Positions 6,824 through 7,357 of a DNA stretch of 7,357 nt are shown one piece after another. This DNA comes from an uncultured Oscillospiraceae bacterium. Its GTDB lineage: Bacteria > Bacillota > Clostridia > Oscillospirales > Oscillospiraceae. The position numbers were made by a program, and so were the translations under genes. The notes beneath the pieces were generated by a model. The model was not told where the DNA came from and did not search any database. It saw nothing but the letters and a program-made list of their open reading frames with translations. Positions within the stretch are counted from its first letter, which is position 1. Every line of letters starts with the position of its first letter. The DNA lies in contig CAKUCT010000093.1 in the NCBI GenBank assembly GCA_934643765.1, forward strand, positions 1-7,357. The letters run 5' to 3'.

Positions 6824-6870
6824 TCCCGCACCTGTGCGCCATTCGCAGCTGCACAGGTGCGGGATTTTTG
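6824..6870 (+). terminator. Second terminator for ldhA (plus-strand)
   Basis: A 14-bp perfect stem (6824-6837 with 6851-6864; core CCCGCACCTGTGC) around a 13-nt loop, followed on the plus strand by ATTTTTGTT. The minus-strand side has no T-run, so it is directional. It probably backs up the preceding terminator and blocks read-through from ldhA into the convergent feo genes. Confidence 0.75.
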
Positions 6871-6883
6871 TTACGGCCCGGAC

Positions 6884-7063
6884 TCAATGCCCGCAGCCAC
6901 CATGGCACGAACCGTGCATGGAGCAATGGCCGCAGTCACATCCGCAGGAGTTTCTTCCGCTTTTCTTCTGCCGGATCAGATACTTAATAATGGAGATTAC
7001 AATTACGATTAAGAGGGAGGAGATCAGAATGGTTGCAAGGTTGCTTTGAATCCAGCTTATCAT
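6884..7063 (-). CDS. FeoB-associated Cys-rich membrane protein
   Basis: A 59-residue small membrane protein. An N-terminal hydrophobic segment (about residues 8-27, rich in Ile, Leu and Val) is followed by a basic stretch (RQKKSGR) and a Cys/His-rich tail with six Cys and four His, including CGCDCGHC and HGGCGH. This is the layout of the FeoB-associated Cys-rich family (PF12669) found beside feoB in Firmicutes. It probably assists ferrous iron transport or binds iron at the membrane, but its exact role is not established. ATG at 7063 is preferred because AAAGGAG (7074-7080) lies 10 nt upstream; a GTG at 7072 in the same frame would leave only 1 nt and is unlikely. The gene begins 36 nt after the feoB stop, so the two are almost certainly cotranscribed. 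Confidence 0.88.
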   Translation of the reverse strand: MISWIQSNLATILISSLLIVIVISIIKYLIRQKKSGRNSCGCDCGHCSMHGSCHGGCGH

Positions 7064-7073
7064 AACGTTCACA

Positions 7074-7080
7074 CTCCTTT
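7074..7080 (-). promoter_or_regulatory. Ribosome binding site of FeoB-associated protein
   Basis: AAAGGAG on the minus strand. Its 10-nt spacing to the ATG at 7063, against 1 nt to the GTG at 7072, decides the start of this small gene. Confidence 0.7.
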
Positions 7081-7099
7081 GGATGACACTGGGTAGAAC

Positions 7100-7357
7100 T
7101 TAGACCTTGGTAGAAAGCTTGGTTGCTTCCTTATACGGCTTGAAGAGCATGTAAACAATCAGAGCCAGGCAGGCAATCGCCGCGATGAGGCCGATGACGT
7201 TGACATTGCCGGTAAACAGGCCGCCGAACTGGTTGATCATCAGAGCGATGATGTAAGCAAAGCCGCACTGATAGCCGATGGCAAACCAGGTCCACTTGGC
7301 GTTGTTCATCTCGCGCTTGATTGCGCCGATTGCAGCGAAGCAGGGCGCGCACAGCAG
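7100..7357 (-). CDS. feoB: Ferrous iron transport protein B, C-terminal end only
   Basis: The last 85 residues of FeoB, the inner-membrane GTPase-linked ferrous iron transporter; the GTPase domain and most of the membrane core lie beyond the window edge. The visible part opens with LLCAPCFAAIGAIKREM, matching the conserved C-x-P-C-x-A motif of the second Gate region, then NNAKWTWFAIGYQCGFAYII. It ends with two membrane segments, one around WFAIGYQ to LMINQF and one around IGLIAAIACLALIVYML, and a short basic cytoplasmic tail. It is followed by the FeoB-associated Cys-rich gene 36 nt downstream, an arrangement typical of Clostridia. There is no sign of damage in the visible part. Confidence 0.9.
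   Translation of the reverse strand: MLCAPCFAAIGAIKREMNNAKWTWFAIGYQCGFAYIIALMINQFGGLFTGNVNVIGLIAAIACLALIVYMLFKPYKEATKLSTKV

Overview
The window looks like chromosome from an anaerobic, fairly GC-rich Firmicute, probably a Clostridia (Oscillospiraceae-like) organism. This is inferred from three things: strong AAGGAG/GGAGGT-type ribosome binding sites, a feoB gene followed by a small FeoB-associated Cys-rich membrane protein, and a fermentative D-lactate dehydrogenase. No rRNA, tRNA, CRISPR array, transposase or phage gene was found.

Positions 1-5450 (minus strand) form a catabolic module. Reading in the direction of transcription: a PucR-family regulator (3849-5450, GTG start) ends in a strong hairpin terminator (3801-3843). 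A separate unit follows, with an NCS1 cytosine/hydantoin-type permease (2379-3702), a DUF917 protein (1227-2318) and the N-terminal 408 residues of a hydantoinase/oxoprolinase HyuA-type protein (1-1224, running off the window). The likely job of the unit is uptake and breakdown of a nucleobase-like or hydantoin-like compound under PucR control; the exact substrate cannot be read from sequence. The permease is broken by a 4-bp tandem duplication (AAGTAAGT, 3218-3225), which shifts the frame and stops translation after 160 codons.

Positions 5451-5716 are an intergenic region between divergent genes. It holds a good sigma-A-type promoter for the rightward gene and probable leftward signals for pucR. 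Positions 5717-6751 (plus) encode an LdhA-type D-lactate dehydrogenase with a short Cys-rich C-terminal tail. Three successive hairpins (6757-6864) separate it from the convergent iron-transport genes.

Positions 6884-7357 (minus) hold the 3' end of a ferrous iron uptake operon: the last 85 residues of FeoB, then a 59-residue FeoB-associated Cys-rich membrane protein. The middle hairpin is placed to terminate both ldhA and this operon.

The most notable observations are the precisely located permease frameshift in an otherwise intact operon, the poorly characterised permease/DUF917/HyuA module itself, a candidate operator in front of the permease, and the Cys-rich tail on the dehydrogenase.
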